Positions 21,333 to 32,813 of a stretch of DNA of 64,000 nt are shown here, piece after piece. The stretch is taken from positions 6,034,001-6,098,000 of the forward strand of contig JAWQUS010000011.1 in NCBI GenBank assembly GCA_036365455.1, given 5' to 3'. The number at the start of each line of letters is the position of its first letter. Within the stretch, counting starts at the first letter, position 1. Position numbers and translations under genes: made by a program. The notes under the pieces are model-generated. The model did no database searches. It worked only from the letters and a program-made list of their open reading frames with translations, and was not told the DNA's origin. This stretch comes from Macrosoma leucophasiata (lineage: Eukaryota > Arthropoda > Insecta > Lepidoptera > Hedylidae).

Positions 21333-21458
21333 GGACCATACATTACTACCTCACCAGAACATTATAGTGCTGCACACTAACATTTAGCGACAAGAAGATT
21401 AGGTGATATGGTGATTCCTACAACTACGAGCTTCGTCACTGGCTCTACCACCAGTAAA
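21333..21458 (-). mobile_element. Repeat family B2, 5' half
   Basis: Minus-sense: 'ggaccatacattactacct' to 'ggctctaccaccagtaaa'; well diverged. Confidence 0.65.
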
Positions 21459-22229
21459 TGAAAATCTACCACCACACTTTATTTTATCTATTTAATGTCG
21501 TAAAAAAGGTTGTTTTTCATTTAAACCATGCTATCCAGCAGCAATCATTGAACAAAACATCTAATTCAAAACAAATCGGAATCAGTAAATTACTAAGGGA
21601 CATTCCTATTTTGTTGAATATACCTACAATATACAGTCAGGGAACTTACCACTTGCCCAAAATCAACCAAACATAGCTTTTGTGACGGCGGCATAAGGTG
21701 CCCGTGTTGTCAAGGGGCGAGTTTTCTGACATGCGAGATCCCATGCGCGTTTTGATTGAAACCATTAAAACATTTTCAATGCCTCTCTGACTCTCCATTA
21801 CAAACGTGAAACAATGCTCTCAGTATATTGATCCCGAATGAAAACATTATTGAGTTTTTACGTTCGACATATCAAAACTCATTCGTGTTCAATGTTCGAA
21901 AGTGACACAAACACTGAGGTTTGCGAGCCTATTGTCGGTCTGTATCTATGTCACATGTACACCCAAATAACGTTTGTTCATATCACACCCTGTGCGAAAC
22001 GTGCCGCAAAGGTATAAACTCACATAAATTGATCGGCGATTGATACATACTACTGGTATTTGTAAATGCCTTTTTGACTGTCTAAAAATTCAACATATAG
22101 AATAACGTGTACATTATTGTCTCTTAAATAACTTTAATTATTTTTGTTCGTGAAAAAAATTATTTTACCTAAATCAATTTTACCCTACATAACCTTCCCT
22201 ACCTTAACCATAACAACAACCATATAATT
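21459..22229. other. Unassigned stretch
   Basis: No gene or repeat recognised. The end near 22140-22229 may be the older 5' part of the following K repeat. Confidence 0.35.
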
Positions 22230-22428
22230 TACCTAAACAATTTTATTTTTCATGTTTTTATTCTACCACTTTTTCGTCGTGATTAAATTATACTTGTGCC
22301 AAATTTCAAGTCTCTAGTACCAATAGATTTTGCGCTAAACCGCGGACGGACAGACAGACACCAGAGACAGACGGACATGGCGAAAATATAAGGGTTCCTT
22401 GTTTACTACGGAACCCTAAAACAAGAAT
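22230..22428 (+). mobile_element. Repeat family K, 3' part
   Basis: Shares 'acaaatttcaag'-type text, 'gcgctaaaccgcggacggac' and 'aagggttcctt' with 55400-55580, and ends 'ctacggaaccctaaaac', the usual K terminus. Confidence 0.7.
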
Positions 22429-22655
22429 GTCAAAGTAGCAATATGGTGACAAATTGTTGTAATACAAAAATTACATAAAATAAATAATATTTCCGACAAA
22501 AAAAACAACGAGTTAAATTATTTTTTGGAGAATTTTTTCCATAATTCTTCACGTATTTTTATCTATTTTTGATATAGTGTCCAAGGTGCGGGCCCAACGT
22601 GGCATTTGTCCTTAATCTATTCCGTGACTACAACACCGACAATTTTTTTTTATGT

Positions 22656-22812
22656 TACGAAGGTTAAGTATCTTTGAAACCATCATGTTCACAGGGATGT
22701 GAATTGATGACTGCAGTTTATATCTACACAACACCAGAGGTCAAAATGCAGATGAGTTGCCACTCCTGAGACCTAAGTTGTTAAGTCTCTGCGATAGTTA
22801 TTTATCGATCCC
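22656..22812 (-). mobile_element. Repeat family B2, 3' half
   Basis: Signature 'caccagaggtcaaaatgcag' and 'cactcctgagacct'; the A tail is lost. Confidence 0.7.
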
Positions 22813-23474
22813 GCAATGATTTATCTGATAGGAACTGCCTAATATAATATACGAGTATTCTTATACACATAAAAATGTAAGAAAATAAAATAATCTGCAG
22901 CGAAAACAATGCATTAAATTTATAAAATATACAACTCCGACAATCCGCTTTCAACACGCTCGGTGAACCAAATTTCAAATTCTCTCATAAGCCTGCTTGA
23001 ACGTAAAACCGGTAAAAAAGCGGGCATCGCGCCAGGCCGATTACCGATACGGGTATGTGTGCGTTCAGCATATCCTGGTGCATGCCGGAATGGAACTGAA
23101 TATAGATAGACAACTGCGTAGTGGTTCGTGACTACAGTAGTTAATATTTGCTCTGGTCAAAAATCGTATTGTTGTTATATTGAGTCGATAGAATTTTGGA
23201 CATTGCCAAAAATATATTATTTAGGTATACAAATGCCGTACATTGTGAAGACAAATAGAGCCTAAAAATAACTAATTTATAAAAATATGGTGATTTTTTA
23301 AGGTGTTCCAAAATACCCCTTTTACACGGTTTGTTGTTAATTTAGACAACTTGGTTGGCACGCAAATACTTGTAACAAAAAAATGTGTTTATGTAATTTA
23401 ATAATTTGTATTAGCACGCTTTAGTTTTGCCACCGTACAACCCAATGCGTGAAATGTTATAAAGGAATATTCAG
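22813..23474. other. Unassigned stretch
   Basis: AT-rich; its last 60 bp may belong to the first O unit. Confidence 0.35.
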
Positions 23475-23644
23475 TACGTTCTTCAGTAAAATTGAATTGA
23501 ATACACTAATAAATTAAATCCCGTTGACTCGCTTACGTCCAGGCTTCCGATGGCCTTGTAAGCAATATCCCTTGTTTTTGATAAGGTCGGGTTTACAATG
23601 CAGCGGGCCAGTTGGAGACGCCAGAAATTAATTGGCGCTAAGAG

Positions 23645-23795
23645 CGCGCATGGCTGGTGTAGATCGCTCGTGTAGCGGGTTGGCCACTAACCCGTATCTC
23701 AACTAACCCGCATTGGAGCAGCCTGGTGGAGTAAGATTCAAGCCTTCTCCCCAGCAGTGGGACGTTTAATGGGTTGCCATTATTAAGTGTTCTGG
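23645..23795 (+). mobile_element. SINE family C, internally deleted
   Basis: The 5' 'gcgcgcatggctggtgtaga' joins directly to 'gggttggccactaacccg' and the 3' end 'cccagcagtgggacgtttaa'. About 200 bp of the middle are missing. Confidence 0.75.
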
Positions 23796-23931
23796 ACATG
23801 GCTGAAAAAAATGCTGTCTGATAAAATTCTCATCAGTAAACTCGAAGGCTGCATTTACATTTGATTATTTTTGGGTTAAATTGTGTGAGTCATTTGTTTG
23901 TTATTTACAGTACGCGGCAAGAAATATTGCA

Positions 23932-24371
23932 CATCGAGCCTACGAAAGAGACAATCGGCTAGTTTTGACTTCGTAGAGCGTTTACTCTGTTACACACTGC
24001 CTACGTAAGCTTTAAAAAAACGGTATTAGTCAAAACTTGATCAAAATAGTCGACAAAAGTCACATCGACACACCGCGGACACTCCGCCAAAATTCCATAC
24101 AAACGCTTAATTTGGCCTCTATAACACAGATATCAATCAGTGACGTGTATTTATACGTGCACCTATGTGCGTAGCCCGTAGAGCATACCAAACGTCGCCC
24201 ATAAGAGGGGAGGAGGTTGGGTGAGGCGGGGAAGTCGGGCGGGACGTCGAAGTGTCCATTCTACACGTAGTATTATCATATATTCTCTGACATAGGTAAG
24301 GTGCGAATGAGATATCGCTCCACAGACCCGAAAAAAAACGAAGTCTCCTCCTATGGTCAATGTGCATTATT
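23932..24371. mobile_element. Foldback MITE family E, copy 2, interrupted by F
   Basis: Left end aaatattgcacatcgagcct, right end complement of 'gtcaatgtgcattatt'. It aligns with 17631-17853 on both sides of a foreign insert (24069-24292), after 'gtcgacaaaagtca' and before 'ggtaaggtgcgaatgaga'. Removing the insert gives a normal MITE of about 220 bp. Confidence 0.75.
24069..24292 (+). mobile_element. Element family F, copy 2, nested in MITE E
   Basis: Same sequence as 20368-20600 in the other orientation, from 'acaccgcggacactc' to the AT-rich 'tattatcatatattctct' end. Its exact borders follow from the break in MITE E. F therefore moved after E had inserted here. Confidence 0.7.
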
Positions 24372-24917
24372 ATTTGTTGGATACTGTATGTTACACATTA
24401 CCCTATACTGCGTATCGGCATAAATGGCATAAAATTCAGAAAATTCTGCCTCAATACAATTGAATTGTGAAAAGTCAAGATGAAGACACTAATAAATAAA
24501 ATCCCGTTGACTCGTTTCCGTTCAACCTTCCGATGGCCTAGAATAAATATCACTTTATTTTGAGTAGGAATGGTAGGCGGCCCGAGAAAGTGAAACGTTG
24601 AAATAAACCAAAGCCGATAATTATTCTAGATATCGTTAAATAAAATACGAATTGATCAAATCCTCATTAGATAAAAACAGTTATGTATAACAATACCATT
24701 AATTCTAACCCTTTTATTCGTAAACGTATTTCTAACCTGAGACTAAATTTTAGTTCAAGAGTTGGTACTCGTAATCACTGTCACGTATTTTTCTTCTGAC
24801 ACAATTGACAATAAAACTGACAAATATAAACCAATTATAGCAAAATCGTCTCTACATTCAATGAAATAAAACTAGTATTCGGATTTATCTCGAGTATCTT
24901 TAACTAAAATGATTATT

Positions 24918-24968
24918 TAAAATCGAACCCGACGTTTCGGTCGCTTTTCAGCTTCCGTGGTCTTAGGC
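24918..24968 (-). repeat. 'GACCGAAACGTCGGG' motif fragment
   Basis: Inverted relative of 8825-8872 ('cccgacgtttcggtcgcttt'). Possibly a Penelope-like 3' stub; no coding sequence accompanies it. Confidence 0.4.
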
Positions 24969-25592
24969 AGACTGAGATGACATTTGTCTGACAGCAGTTT
25001 GAAAAATTATTATGTGCAGCTACTTCCATATATTTCGCAAACGTGTTGCGTAACGTTAGGGATTAACACAATAGTTACTAATTGTATCTTGAGGTCTCAC
25101 AGACTCTCTAATACGTTAATGAATAGGTAAGGTGGTAAGGCTATATTTACATTTTACCACTTTAGAGCGTCTATTGGGGTTGAACATTGTGACTATTTTT
25201 GTGTCTTCAAACACGATATTTTTCTAACACACAGCCCTATAGAGCGTGTAATATCAAGACTGAAATTCAGAAAATTCTCTTTCAATACAACCGAATTGTG
25301 ACGAGTCAAGATGAAATCTCTAATAAATCTCGTTGACTCGTTGACTCGCTTCCGTCCAGCCTTCCGACGGCCTAGAAAGCAATATCACTACGTTTTGGAT
25401 AAGGCTGAGTGTACAATGCAGTAGGCCAGTCATCCCGGGGGAGACATAAAGGCGGTGGGAGTAAAGTGAAACGCTTTAATAAAGTTATGACTCCATAAAT
25501 TGGCCTGGTGATAACGTTTTTTGGACGTCGATGAAAAACATGCTGAAGGATGTTGTATATATTCCAAATTATATAATTGTATGAATGACAAC

Positions 25593-26205
25593 ATTAAATA
25601 AACCGGACAAGTGCGAATTCGAGTCGCGTGGTGAGGGTTCCGTTATTTAAATAAATATTTTCGAAAATATTACAGATTTAAAATGCAGGGACATAGCGGT
25701 TACGGTGGTACCGGCAGGGAGGGTTATATTATTAAAAATTTTCGATTTAATTTGAATACTCAAACTTCTTATAGGTTTTCGAGTAATCAACAGGCAAAGA
25801 ACTATTTTTCAAATTTATTTTCAAATTTTTTAAGTTCAGTATTTTCGGAGATAGGGGGGAAATGGTCAATTTTCGTCGTTTTTCTAAAATAACTTCAAAT
25901 TTGTTTTTGCAAAAATTATAAAAAATATATATCTGAGATGCTGACAACAACCTCTTTCATTTGATATGTCACACGACACAGTTTACGACTTTTTTTTTTT
26001 GATAAACCCCCTGAATGTGGCCCCCCTGTTTAAAATTTATTATTTTACTTGACGTGTTCATCTTTGGATCACCAATTTACATATATTCATCAAATTTCAA
26101 CTCAATCGGTCGAGTAGTTTCGGAGCAAATTGGCTGTGACAGACAGACAGACAGACGCACGAGTGATCCTATAAGGGTTCCTTTTTTCCTTTTAAGGTAA
26201 AAATG
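25593..26205 (+). mobile_element. Repeat family K, near full length
   Basis: Opens ccggacaagtgcgaattcga then 'gagggttccgtta'. It continues through 'gatgctgacaacaacctctt', 'caactcaatcggtcgagtag' and a (GACA)n tract to 'tataagggttccttttttcc'. About 610 bp. The last 300 bp recur at 35905-36265. It has no coding frame and its class is unknown; it is a widespread type in Lepidoptera as far as I know. Confidence 0.75.
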
Positions 26206-26230
26206 ACTTATTTACTGTAATGTGTGAAGA

Positions 26231-26535
26231 TTTTTTTATTTATTTAACCAAGTTGGGAAACAAGCATATAGTAAACATGGATGTTAAGTGATGAATGCAG
26301 CCTATAGAGTGCTATAGAAATCTACACTAAAACTAGAGGTCAAAATGCAGGTGCGTTGCCCACTCCTCAGATCTTAGTTTATATGTTTCTGTGATAGTAA
26401 TTACGGATTCATACATTATCATCTAACCGGAACACGATAGTGCTGGACCATTAGGCGGCAGATGGATAAGGTAATGCGGTGGTGACTACGCCCTCGAGTA
26501 CACATTGGAGTCTATATCGGAACACTACCACCAGA
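26231..26535 (-). mobile_element. Repeat family B2, full length
   Basis: T-rich left edge (minus-strand A tail), 'aactagaggtcaaaatgcag', 'ctaaccggaacacgatagtg', and the 5' end 'aacactaccaccag'. About 300 bp. Confidence 0.8.
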
Positions 26536-26755
26536 AAAAAGAACGGAATATTTTGATTCGTTTTGGCTCACAGTAATTTCTGAGGTAAGTAAATCATTAC
26601 TTCTATTTTATATGCTTTAACGGGTTAAATGTTGTAAATTTCTGAAATACTTACTCATACTTATACTCAAAAATACTTATACATAACACGCCATTAGGCA
26701 ACAGGAATAAACATATGAAGATTAATTTTATCATTCCTATTCCGTATTTTTTTTT

Positions 26756-26955
26756 ATGTCACATTGATTTTAAGTGATGACTGTAGCCTAGACACCCACA
26801 TAAAGACCGAGGTCAAAATGCAGATGCGTTACCACTCCTGAGGCCTAAGGTGTTATGTCTCTGTGCCGGAATTTACAGGGCCGTACATTACTACCTGACC
26901 GGAACACGATAGTGCTGAACACTACCATTTAGCGGCAAGTATATTAGGTAATTCC
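26756..26955 (-). mobile_element. Repeat family B, 5'-truncated
   Basis: Minus-sense tail to 'gcggcaagtatattaggtaa', where it stops, so the first 60 bp of B are missing. Confidence 0.8.
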
Positions 26956-28496
26956 AACATTACTTAATTCAATTGACATTCAAGATTCAACCTCCAAAGA
27001 TTAAATTTTCCCCCAATTCAGAACATTTTTTTTTTAATTTCTACCACAAACCAGACATTTTTTATATAAAGATACATAAGTTCTAATAAGCAGTCAAGGC
27101 ATACCGAGTTGACAATTACTGAAATTAATGCGAGTGAAATTAAATAACGTACGTTATCACGGTTATTATACAAAGTGCTTTTATAAATTGATGTACTAAG
27201 ATAAATATGAACACTTGCGTATGTAAAAGTCAAAGGAAAGCGTACACAGAGTATCAGGCTATAAAAACCATGATGGATGTACAAACACACTCTAAAGAAC
27301 CAACGATAAATCAAAGCGCTCCTGAACTCATAAACTGTAACGAACTTCTTAACATAAATAGTTGCGTAAGACATTGATATATTTAGAATAGCAGCTAACA
27401 GCTCTTTGCTTGGTATTCTACAACTTCGCGAGGTGTTTCGAGTGTCAGCTTAAATCAAGTTTCAAATCCAAGGCTTAATTTCCTTTAGGAAATTTAGAGT
27501 TTTTAATGGACGACAACAGGGTGTTTTAAATGGAAATTCTTGGAGTATAAATGCTGATTAATATGGAATTCAGGCATTGGACACGATTTATAGCACTTCA
27601 CGTTTTCCGATCGTCGTTGGAATCCCCAATGACTTGAAGTAAAATAATTGATTGAATTCAGGTAAAAATAGGTCAAATGCATGTTTAGCATGTTTGAAAT
27701 TAGCAGGTTCCGTATTGTGACTTCTTGCATTTTTCTCGAATGGAATTTTCATATACCTATTATATTGGCGGCTTCTTACCTCGTGTGCAGCACATCCAAC
27801 TCCTTTTCATTTATCTGTCGTTTCAATATCACTGCAGCTAATATGGTCACGGACGGACTACTATAATTAAACGGAGCCATCGTTAATTAGTAAATATCGC
27901 GAAAAGCGTAAGCGTATGTAATTTACTTTAAAACAATCTATGATTTTAAGAGCAACAAACTATGCTTGCTCTATTATCTTGAAAACAAGTATCTGCAAAT
28001 TCTGTAGTACCATTTTTCATAAGATTCCATTAGTTATAAAAACCCAACTGTAACTGTTAATCAACAAAGAAAAAGACAGAAATAAATTATTATAAAAAAC
28101 TCAGTATCTCGAGCCATTACGTTACCAAGAAATACTCTGTTAGGCAAACCATATCTCTCCTTTACAGAGCATAAAATGATTTTATTTTTATAAGAAAAAC
28201 GGTACTCATGAAGTGAATAAACCGTCCATTATATGTAAGTTATATTAAATATAAACACAAGAGAATTAATGTTATTTATGTATACCAACACTCATGGAAT
28301 ACTTGAATAGGCCACTCCGTCTTTCAGAGCCTAGTGTGAACAACCTCATTACAAACTGAGCACGTTTAGATAAAAATTCACGACAAGTTCATATCTAACG
28401 ATAGCACCAAAACTGAAATAGTTTACGGGTCTATTATACTACACGATTTTTCGTGACTTGTTGCACTAGATATATGATTTATATATGATGATGATT
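26956..28496. other. Longest plain stretch of the middle region
   Basis: 1.5 kb with no repeat match. A 118-codon minus-strand frame (27018-27374) is hydrophobic and rich in Y, I, L and V, as AT-rich noncoding DNA often is. No receptor or transporter pattern could be identified. Frames at 27503-27730 and 27681-27866 overlap on opposite strands. Nothing is supported. Confidence 0.4.
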
Positions 28497-28640
28497 TATG
28501 AGGAGAATAACCATATAAGGGCTTTCCCCTCTGTCAAAGTACTTGGCCAAACGGGCCTATACCTACCGCTCAGATGTTTTAATGTGTGCGTGAAATTGTT
28601 TATGTATTTTGTTAAAGTTAAGGTATGAGTTACGCAGTGA
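28497..28640 (+). repeat. Family P, copy 1
   Basis: About 140 bp matching 55605-55740 inverted ('tttgttaaagttaaggt', 'aaattgtttatgtattttg', 'ccctctgtcaaagtac'). The minus-strand frame reads THTLTLTKYI..FTHT.KHL..., and the same frame is open in the other copy. Confidence 0.6.
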
Positions 28641-28869
28641 TATACGATTTTTGTTGTATGTGTGTGTGTGTCACACGCATTTCCCCCCGCAAAAAATGTC
28701 AGACTGCTTTGCATCGGTAATAAACGCTATGGCCCTCCGGTCCGCCGCGACGGCCGGTGGCCCGAGTTGCTCTATGTGCCATACTAAGCGTTTTATCTCC
28801 CTACGAGCATGGCGTTAATTATACTAACTTTTTAATTAGACGTATGTATTCGCTTCGTCGCGGATAGCG

Positions 28870-29055
28870 TTGGGACGTCACAACCTCACAAGGGGCAATA
28901 GTAAGTGCAAATACGCCAGATGGGCAGCAGCATCCTGCGATAACACTTCCGCCACTCCAATTGCCAATCCGCATGCAAAGCGTAGCAATTATGGCATATG
29001 CTCCCTTACTGGGAAGGCGTTGATCCAGCAGTAGATGGCTGAAATGATGTCGATT
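28870..29055 (+). mobile_element. Family J, RTE-like LINE 3' tail
   Basis: 'ccaatccgcatgcaaagcgt', 'agcaattatggcatatgct' and 'ggcgttgatccagcagtaga' then 'tggctgaaatgatg' follow the pattern of lepidopteran RTE 3' ends (a '...cagcagtggac..ggctgatgatg' terminus). A related tail is at 51590-51775. Confidence 0.55.
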
Positions 29056-29146
29056 CGCTTCGTCTCAATACGTAGTCGACTGCATCGGGCAATCGGCGAG
29101 CACAAAAAGCTTTCAGCCTAATATTATCCTTTATAACAATAATAAC

Positions 29147-29465
29147 TGCCTCGGTAGCAGGCCACTCCTACAACGCTGAGGTACTGGGTTCGATTCCTGG
29201 GTAGGCGGTTATCAGAGATAATGGTTTAAAGTCCTTTATCACTGGGGATTTACCCATATCATCACTTTATCTATTGGGATTTTTCCATTTGCTGGAAATT
29301 TCCCAGTACCTCGAAGTTTGGTAATATGCCCGGAGATGTCAACAGGCTCGCCACCTGTTACATGGGCCAAAACGTAACCGGCGAATCGTGGGTGTTTGCA
29401 TGTATGCTTGAAAGTATGCATTTACCTCTGCCCACGTCTTCGGGATTTACATGCGTGAAGTTACG
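29147..29465 (+). mobile_element. SINE family A, full length with small insertion
   Basis: B box GGTTCGATTCC (about 29189-29199); the body has an extra 35 bp (ggggatttacccatatcatc at 29244) duplicating part of the A middle; 3' end 'gcgtgaagttacg'. The A box is shortened by deletion. Confidence 0.85.
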
Positions 29466-29878
29466 TATAACAATAATATATATGAGCTTTCAGCCTAATA
29501 TTATACGGCATCTACTAGAAATCGTTCCTAATGCGACTTTATAAATGATTCTGCAGTGGGGTCCTTACCTATTGGGGACGCTAACGCCCAGTTTTATATT
29601 ACCACACTGTCTTTATAGACAGGGTCTGAGAAATCGTGTGGTCTAAAAAGCCTTTATTTTGAAGGATTTTAGTGAAAACATTTTTTTCTAAGCACAATTT
29701 GACGCTTAGATAAGCAAGCTGCTCAAGGACGAAATTGGAGTAGACCGAGCGACAAAACCGATGATGATCGATCTTGTGTAGATATTCATATGTAAAGAGC
29801 ATCGACATAGAATTAACTTCGGATATATTTAGTGCGGTAATATATATTGCCATGTCTGCAAAATATGACTGATAATTT
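29466..29878. other. Unassigned stretch
   Basis: No gene or repeat recognised. Confidence 0.4.
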
Positions 29879-30034
29879 ACTGGTGGTAGAGCTCCAGTGA
29901 CGGAGCTCGCAGGCGTAGGCACCATCGCATATATACCCAATATACTTGCCGCTAAATGTTAGTGTTTAGCACTATCGTGTTCCGGTCAGGTGGTAATGTA
30001 CGGCCCTGTGATTGCCGGCGCAGAGGCATAACAC
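29879..30034 (+). mobile_element. Repeat family B, left member of inverted pair
   Basis: From the 5' end 'actggtggtagagctccagt' to 'gcagaggcataacac'; the 3' half is missing. It pairs with the next entry. Confidence 0.85.
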
Positions 30035-30286
30035 ATTAATGTTAACTGATGACTGCAGCCTATAGACACCCACACAAAGACCAATGTCAAAATGCAGATG
30101 CGTTACCACTCCTGAGGCCTAAGGTGTTATGCCCCTGTGCCGGAAATTACAGGGCCGTACATTACCACCTGACCGGAACACGATAGTGCTGAACACTACC
30201 ATTTAGCGGCAAGTATATTAGGTAATGCGGTGGTGCCTACAGCTACGCCCGCGAGCTCCATCACTGGAGCTATACCACCAGTAAAA
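30035..30286 (-). mobile_element. Repeat family B, right member of inverted pair
   Basis: Minus-sense from near the tail ('aatgttaactgatgactgca') to the 5' end 'gctataccaccagtaaaa'. Its 5' half (30130-30286) is the inverse of 29879-30034, giving arms of about 155 bp with a loop of about 95 nt. Confidence 0.85.
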
Positions 30287-30690
30287 GTTGCGAGCAACTC
30301 TATAACTATAACATAACATTATAATATATTACCATCAAATATAAATCAAACCGTACTTACACCAAGACAATGAAAGATCTCTAGAAATAATATCCCCACA
30401 TTTATTTTATCCGCAACCTAAAAAACTGCCAGTGACGAATCTCATATTTCCGCCCACATTAGAAGAAACTTTCTTTTGTTGGCAGCATATCGGCCGAAAT
30501 TATATTGTACCTCAACTTTTTTTTGGAATGGACGGAAAGTTGGTAATATGTAGACAAAAGCTTCCCTCGAAGCCACGCTTCGAATTAAGCTTAAACTCAA
30601 CCATGTAAGCAAACTTAAATTTAATTATCAAATCGTCAGTCTTGTGGTTTGTAACGCAGTATAGAAAGTAGCATTAAAGTTTAAAAATAT
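30287..30690. other. Unassigned stretch
   Basis: No gene or repeat recognised. Confidence 0.4.
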
Positions 30691-31118
30691 ATCTTGTCTA
30701 CTCTATACATAGAGGTAAAGGTAAAAATTGAGCGTCTGTACATTAAATATTTTCCCGAAAATCTGATAGGGGGCGATTAAAGAAGAGTAACAGAAACAAA
30801 AAAATGTGGCATATTTCTGTCTGGTACGTTATAACTTCGAAACAACTCAACGGATTTGAACGCGGTTTTCACATGTGAATTACTTATAATTAAAAATTAA
30901 TACGGTGCGTTGTTTCGTCAAAATCGGTTAGGGGAAAAAAAGTTATGGACAATTGAAAATTTACTTCAAGCACTGCTTTTGAAACAGAGTTAAATGCGGT
31001 TTACATAAACGTATTTAATTTAGACTAGCTGTGCTCGCGACTTAGTCCGCGTAGAATTTACTTAATAAAATTATTGTTCAGTATCCAGGAGGACGAAGTC
31101 CTGGCCACAGCTAGTTAA
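30691..31118 (+). mobile_element. Helitron-like (Lep1-type) element
   Basis: Middle text 'cttcgaaacaactcaacgga' and 'cgtcaaaatcggttagggga' is typical of these elements. The end has an inverted GC-rich pair: 'actagctgtgctcgcgactt' (31025) against 'gacgaagtcctggccacagc' and a final CTAGT (31113). No coding capacity. Confidence 0.65.
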
Positions 31119-31624
31119 ATCAAAGCGCTAAACCAAGCAAACTGAAATAAACCTCAATCATACGTAATGAATAATCAAATCAATCTTTTTACAGTCGACA
31201 TCACAACCAAAGGAGAAACCAACATCAAAGTAAGAGTCGAAGCGAAATAATTCACACAACAAATTCGAACAGTCAGCAAACAGTCACATATAATATTATA
31301 CTGACGAAGAAAAAAGTAAATATTTTTGTTGTCGCAAGTGATCAACATCTTGAAACTCAACTAGAAGTTTTCGACGCAGTTTTTTTAATACACCTTCTCC
31401 GTGTATCAAAAAACTGGCAATCTACGAGTGGAGAATATTTTATAACTAGTATAATTGTTTTATTTCCTAATTATTTATTTTATCATTTTTATAGTTATAA
31501 TTGTTTTATTTCCTTATTTGAGAAAGTATATCTAAAAGTGTCTTAAATCTAAATTACCTAACAGATATTGCCTCACACAGAAGTGAAGTTATGTTAATTA
31601 CATTTAAATTGTGTGGCCTCTTAA
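31119..31624. other. Unassigned stretch
   Basis: AT-rich, with a local near-repeat 'ataattgttttatttcct' at about 31452 and 31497. Nothing else. Confidence 0.4.
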
Positions 31625-31740
31625 TCACTATCACAGAGATCAATATGTAACGCATTTCGGCCTCTGGTTTATGTTTACATATCTATAGGCTTCAACATTC
31701 TCTCATCATTTTTATGCAATCCATGCTTGTTTGCCACCAT
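31625..31740 (+). mobile_element. Repeat family B2, 3' end, diverged
   Basis: 'ctatcacagagat', 'atatctataggctt' and 'ccatgcttgtttgccacc' mark an old copy. It is immediately followed by a Helitron-like element. Confidence 0.55.
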
Positions 31741-31741
31741 C

Positions 31742-31940
31742 TTAATATATATAAATCTCGTGTCACAATGTTTGTCCTCAATGGACTCCTAAACCACTTA
31801 ACCGATTATAATAAAATTCGCACACCATGTGCAGTTCGATCCAACTTGAGAGATAGGGTAGGTTTTATCTTAATTTATGGTACCAATATTTTGTTACTAC
31901 CTAAATTGCACCCGTGCGAAGCCGGTGCGGGCCGCTAGTC
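31742..31940 (+). mobile_element. Helitron-like element, short form
   Basis: Runs from 'atataaatctcgtgtcacaa' to 'gcgaagccggtgcgggccgc' and CTAGT. The same unit is inverted at 43237-43412, so its borders are well defined: AT-rich start, GC-rich CTAG end. Confidence 0.7.
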
Positions 31941-32204
31941 GTAATATAAAAAAGACGTGTGGCACTCGGGGACTGCCGCGGTAAAGTTATTGCATAGCAT
32001 TTTGTAACAACTTATGCAATTATAATTATTTATTTATTTTATTTATGCAGTATTTCTTTTTTTCTTTGATATTAATTCAAGTTACACTTTTTGAGCATGG
32101 TGACCGATAAGAAAACATTTTTTTTTTCTTTTATTAAATAAATAAAAAGTTAATATTGTTGAAATATTTTTATTATTTTACAATACATATAAACAGCTGC
32201 TTAT

Positions 32205-32460
32205 GTATTCGTCTGATTTCGGAGCAGCTCGTCTCGATTCGTGCGAGCTTCGTAGAGTCGTACAATACGTCTAGTTGCACGTACACAAACACCGTGTCGA
32301 AAACTGCCGAAAAGAAACGACGTTAGACAATGCACGGCCTTCAAGCCACACCTCCGTGCCCGTCGGAGTGGGGAGCGTGAGGTTTTTTCGTTACGGAATT
32401 TCTGGAATCGGTCCCCGCGCTCAAGGCCCTCGATAGAAGCTATGCAATAGCTTAGAAATC
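32205..32460 (+). repeat. GC-richer repeat-like segment
   Basis: Contains 'ccccgcgctcaaggccctcg' and 'atagaagctatgcaatagct', a phrase I associate with dispersed lepidopteran repeats. No partner lies in this window and no frame is evident, so its class is not assigned. Confidence 0.4.
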
Positions 32461-32530
32461 AAGTTCAAACGAAAACCCATTTTCCTTACAAATAGGTTCA
32501 AACATCTGTCTTCGCAAAGCTTTCGTGCAA

Positions 32531-32813
32531 CTTTTTTTTTAATGTAATGGAAGTGGTAAACAAGCATGCAGTTCACATTGATGTTAAGTGAAGACTGCAG
32601 CCTGGACACCCACACAAAGACCAAGTTCAAAATTTAGATGCTTCACCCCTCCTGAGGCCTAAGGTGTTATGCCTCTGTGCCGGAAATTACAGGAATTACA
32701 TTACCATTTGACCGGAACACGATAGTGCTGAACACTACCATTTAGCGGCAAGTATATTAGGGAATGCGGTGGTGCCTACGCCTCCGAGCTCCGTCACTGG
32801 AGCTCTACCACCA
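32531..32813 (-). mobile_element. Repeat family B, full length
   Basis: T9 at the left edge (A tail on the minus strand), then a complete B to 'tggagctctaccacca'. 283 bp; few indels against the 54.4-kb copy. Confidence 0.9.

Larger units (their letters stand above)
23475..25550 (+). repeat. Family O, three direct copies of a local unit
   Basis: The block 'cccgttgactcgcttacgtc' to 'ttccgatggccttg' recurs as 'cccgttgactcgtttccgtt' near 24501 and as a form with a doubled 'gttgactc' near 25325. Each is preceded by an A-rich 'gaattg...aataaat' lead, and two are followed by 'ttggacgtcgatgaaaaaca'-type text (about 23795 and 25515). Spacing is about 980 and 830 bp, the difference due partly to inserted SINE C and MITE E. 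Class unknown. Confidence 0.6.

Noticed and set aside
27018..27374. 118-codon hydrophobic minus-strand frame as a membrane protein or receptor
   Set aside because: Composition (Y, I, L, V, F rich) is what AT-rich noncoding DNA gives; no conserved motif, no splice context, no homologous pattern recognised.
28609..28818. GC-rich cysteine-containing frame as a gene
   Set aside because: Starts within repeat P; the remaining 40 codons show no recognised domain.
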